From an uncultured Erythrobacteraceae bacterium (GTDB taxonomy: Bacteria; Pseudomonadota; Alphaproteobacteria; Sphingomonadales; Sphingomonadaceae): a DNA stretch of 6,642 nt. The first letter of the stretch is position 1; each line of letters begins with the position of its first letter. The position numbers and the translations under genes are program-made. Below the pieces are notes generated by a model. The model was not told where the DNA came from. It ran no database searches and worked only from the letters and a program-made list of their open reading frames with translations. Positions 5,663 through 6,642 of the stretch are shown here, piece after piece. Location of the stretch: the NCBI GenBank assembly GCA_946482075.1, contig CAMLQG010000127.1, forward strand, positions 1 to 6,642, given 5' to 3'.

Positions 5663-6631
5663 CTATTCCGACGCGACTTCGTTCAGCCCGGCACCCATCC
5701 TCGTGGAAAGATCGTGATTGCGCATCTCGCGCAAACGCCCCGGCGTGCGCCCGGCGAAAAGGCGGATTTCCCGGATCATGTGCGACTGGTCATAGAAGAG
5801 GTCCGTCACATGCTGCAGCTGCTCGACCGTGGCGCGGGGATTGGAAAAGGTCGCCGCCGCGCGCAACGCACGGCTCTTGCGCAGCAACGCCTTGGGCGGC
5901 AGTCCGAAAAAGCGCTGGGTCAGCCGCTGCACCTGTCGCTCGGAATAGCCGATCATGGAATGAAGCGTTTCGAGCTTGCGATCCGATCGTTCCGAAAGCC
6001 ATTCCATCACCAGGGCGATCAACCGGGCATGGCGCGGATTGACCGGTTTCAGCTTTCCCTCGATCAGATTGCCCAGCTTGCGTACCACTTCGATCGGATC
6101 GATCCGCCCCGTTCGATAGGCCTCGCCGCTTTCCCGCGCGAGAACGGCCGCTTCTTCTCCCAGATGCAGCGTTGCGTCATAGACCCGATTGCCGTGCCTG
6201 GTGGCGTCGAGCCCGGTCAAGGCCGCCCAGCCCAAGGGCGTCAGCACCGCGCCGAGCGCGTAGAGCGGACCGTTCGTGGAATAGGGCGCAGCGACGGAGC
6301 ATGGCGTGAACAGGCTGATGGCCGCAATCCTGTCCTTCGTTCCATTCGGGAAGTGCATCACGCCTTCGCCGCTCAGGAACATCACCAGATGGCTGACATT
6401 GGACGGATGCATGTCGCGAATGTCGGACTGATGGCAGCGATAAACATAGAAGGTCGCCACATAGGGTTCGAGCGACATCGGAACAGAATAATATTCGGAA
6501 ATGAATGCCGTCGCATCGGTCAGCGAAAAGGGTTCCGCCGAAGGCTGAGAACGAGCTTGCTCGTAAGCGCTGTCGACGGCGCGCTCCTTTTTCAGTTCTC
6601 TATCCTCTCGTTTCGACCCGATGGAGATCAA
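5663..6631 (-). CDS. AraC-family transcriptional regulator, 5' end uncertain
   Basis: A DNA-binding regulator of 322 residues as read here. The N-terminal sensing part (about 45-145, with EPYVATFYVYRC, HLVMFLSGEGVMHF and ALGAVLTPLGWAALTG) resembles the cupin-like domain seen in DUF6597-type AraC regulators. The C-terminal AraC DNA-binding domain has a first helix-turn-helix at about 219-250 (LHSMIGYSERQVQRLTQRFFG) and a second at about 270-303 with DQSHMIREIRLFAGRTPGRLRE, matching the family signature closely. The first usable codon is TTG at 6631 without a Shine-Dalgarno. The frame stays open to the window edge, so the true start may lie outside; the ATG at residue 52 would cut into the sensing domain. 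It precedes the OmpA lipoprotein gene by 89 bases in the same direction and might regulate it or share its transcript. The ligand is unknown. Confidence 0.9.
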   Translation of the reverse strand: MISIGSKREDRELKKERAVDSAYEQARSQPSAEPFSLTDATAFISEYYSVPMSLEPYVATFYVYRCHQSDIRDMHPSNVSHLVMFLSGEGVMHFPNGTKDRIAAISLFTPCSVAAPYSTNGPLYALGAVLTPLGWAALTGLDATRHGNRVYDATLHLGEEAAVLARESGEAYRTGRIDPIEVVRKLGNLIEGKLKPVNPRHARLIALVMEWLSERSDRKLETLHSMIGYSERQVQRLTQRFFGLPPKALLRKSRALRAAATFSNPRATVEQLQHVTDLFYDQSHMIREIRLFAGRTPGRLREMRNHDLSTRMGAGLNEVASE

Positions 6632-6642
6632 AGAGAGGGCAG

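Noticed and set aside
4632..5717. 361-codon plus-strand frame over the OmpA gene
   Set aside because: It is antisense to clear OmpA motifs and a signal peptide and has biased composition typical of a shadow frame.
1..6642. CRISPR array, tRNA, rRNA or transposase gene
   Set aside because: No regularly spaced repeats, no cloverleaf-like segment and no transposase or integrase motif were seen on either strand.

Overview
The window looks like chromosomal DNA from a GC-rich alphaproteobacterium, most likely a member of the Sphingomonadales. The reasons are about 65% GC over most of its length (by eye, on sampled lines), the style of the OmpA lipoprotein and the large membrane GGDEF-EAL protein, an exact copy of the CtrA half-site TTAACCAT, and a copy of the AATGTCCGC palindromic repeat that recurs in alphaproteobacterial genomes. 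This assignment is inference; there is no rRNA or marker gene. All six genes lie on the minus strand, so transcription runs from the right end to the left.

From right to left, 5663-6631 (possibly cut by the window edge) encodes an AraC-family regulator with a C-terminal double helix-turn-helix. After an 89-base gap comes an OmpA-family outer-membrane lipoprotein whose last 25 codons have been thrown out of frame by an apparent one-base deletion near 4617-4619. After the original OmpA stop (4540) lie a GC-rich hairpin and about 190 bases carrying a perfect CtrA half-site. Then comes a 773-residue six-helix membrane protein with PAS, GGDEF and EAL domains (2032-4353). It has an intact phosphodiesterase catalytic set and a GGDEF motif whose inhibitory I-site has lost its arginine. 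After a 138-base gap lies a luciferase-like (LLM) flavin oxidoreductase (1024-1893), whose Shine-Dalgarno sequence overlaps a perfect 7-bp hairpin.

The left end, about 57-970, is different. GC falls to about 55%, and it holds a 129-residue protein of unknown function and a DUF4304-like protein that also appears frameshifted near its C-terminus, this time by one extra base. The segment is bounded by perfect 11-bp inverted repeats (57-67 and 960-970) related to the dispersed palindrome. It looks like a small accessory insert.

The genes do not form an obvious pathway. AraC and OmpA could be co-transcribed. The c-di-GMP enzyme probably has its own, possibly CtrA-linked, promoter. No clear new defence or mobile system is visible. 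The items most worth checking are the two short-G-run frameshifts of opposite sign, the inverted-repeat-bounded cassette, and the CtrA site before the c-di-GMP enzyme.
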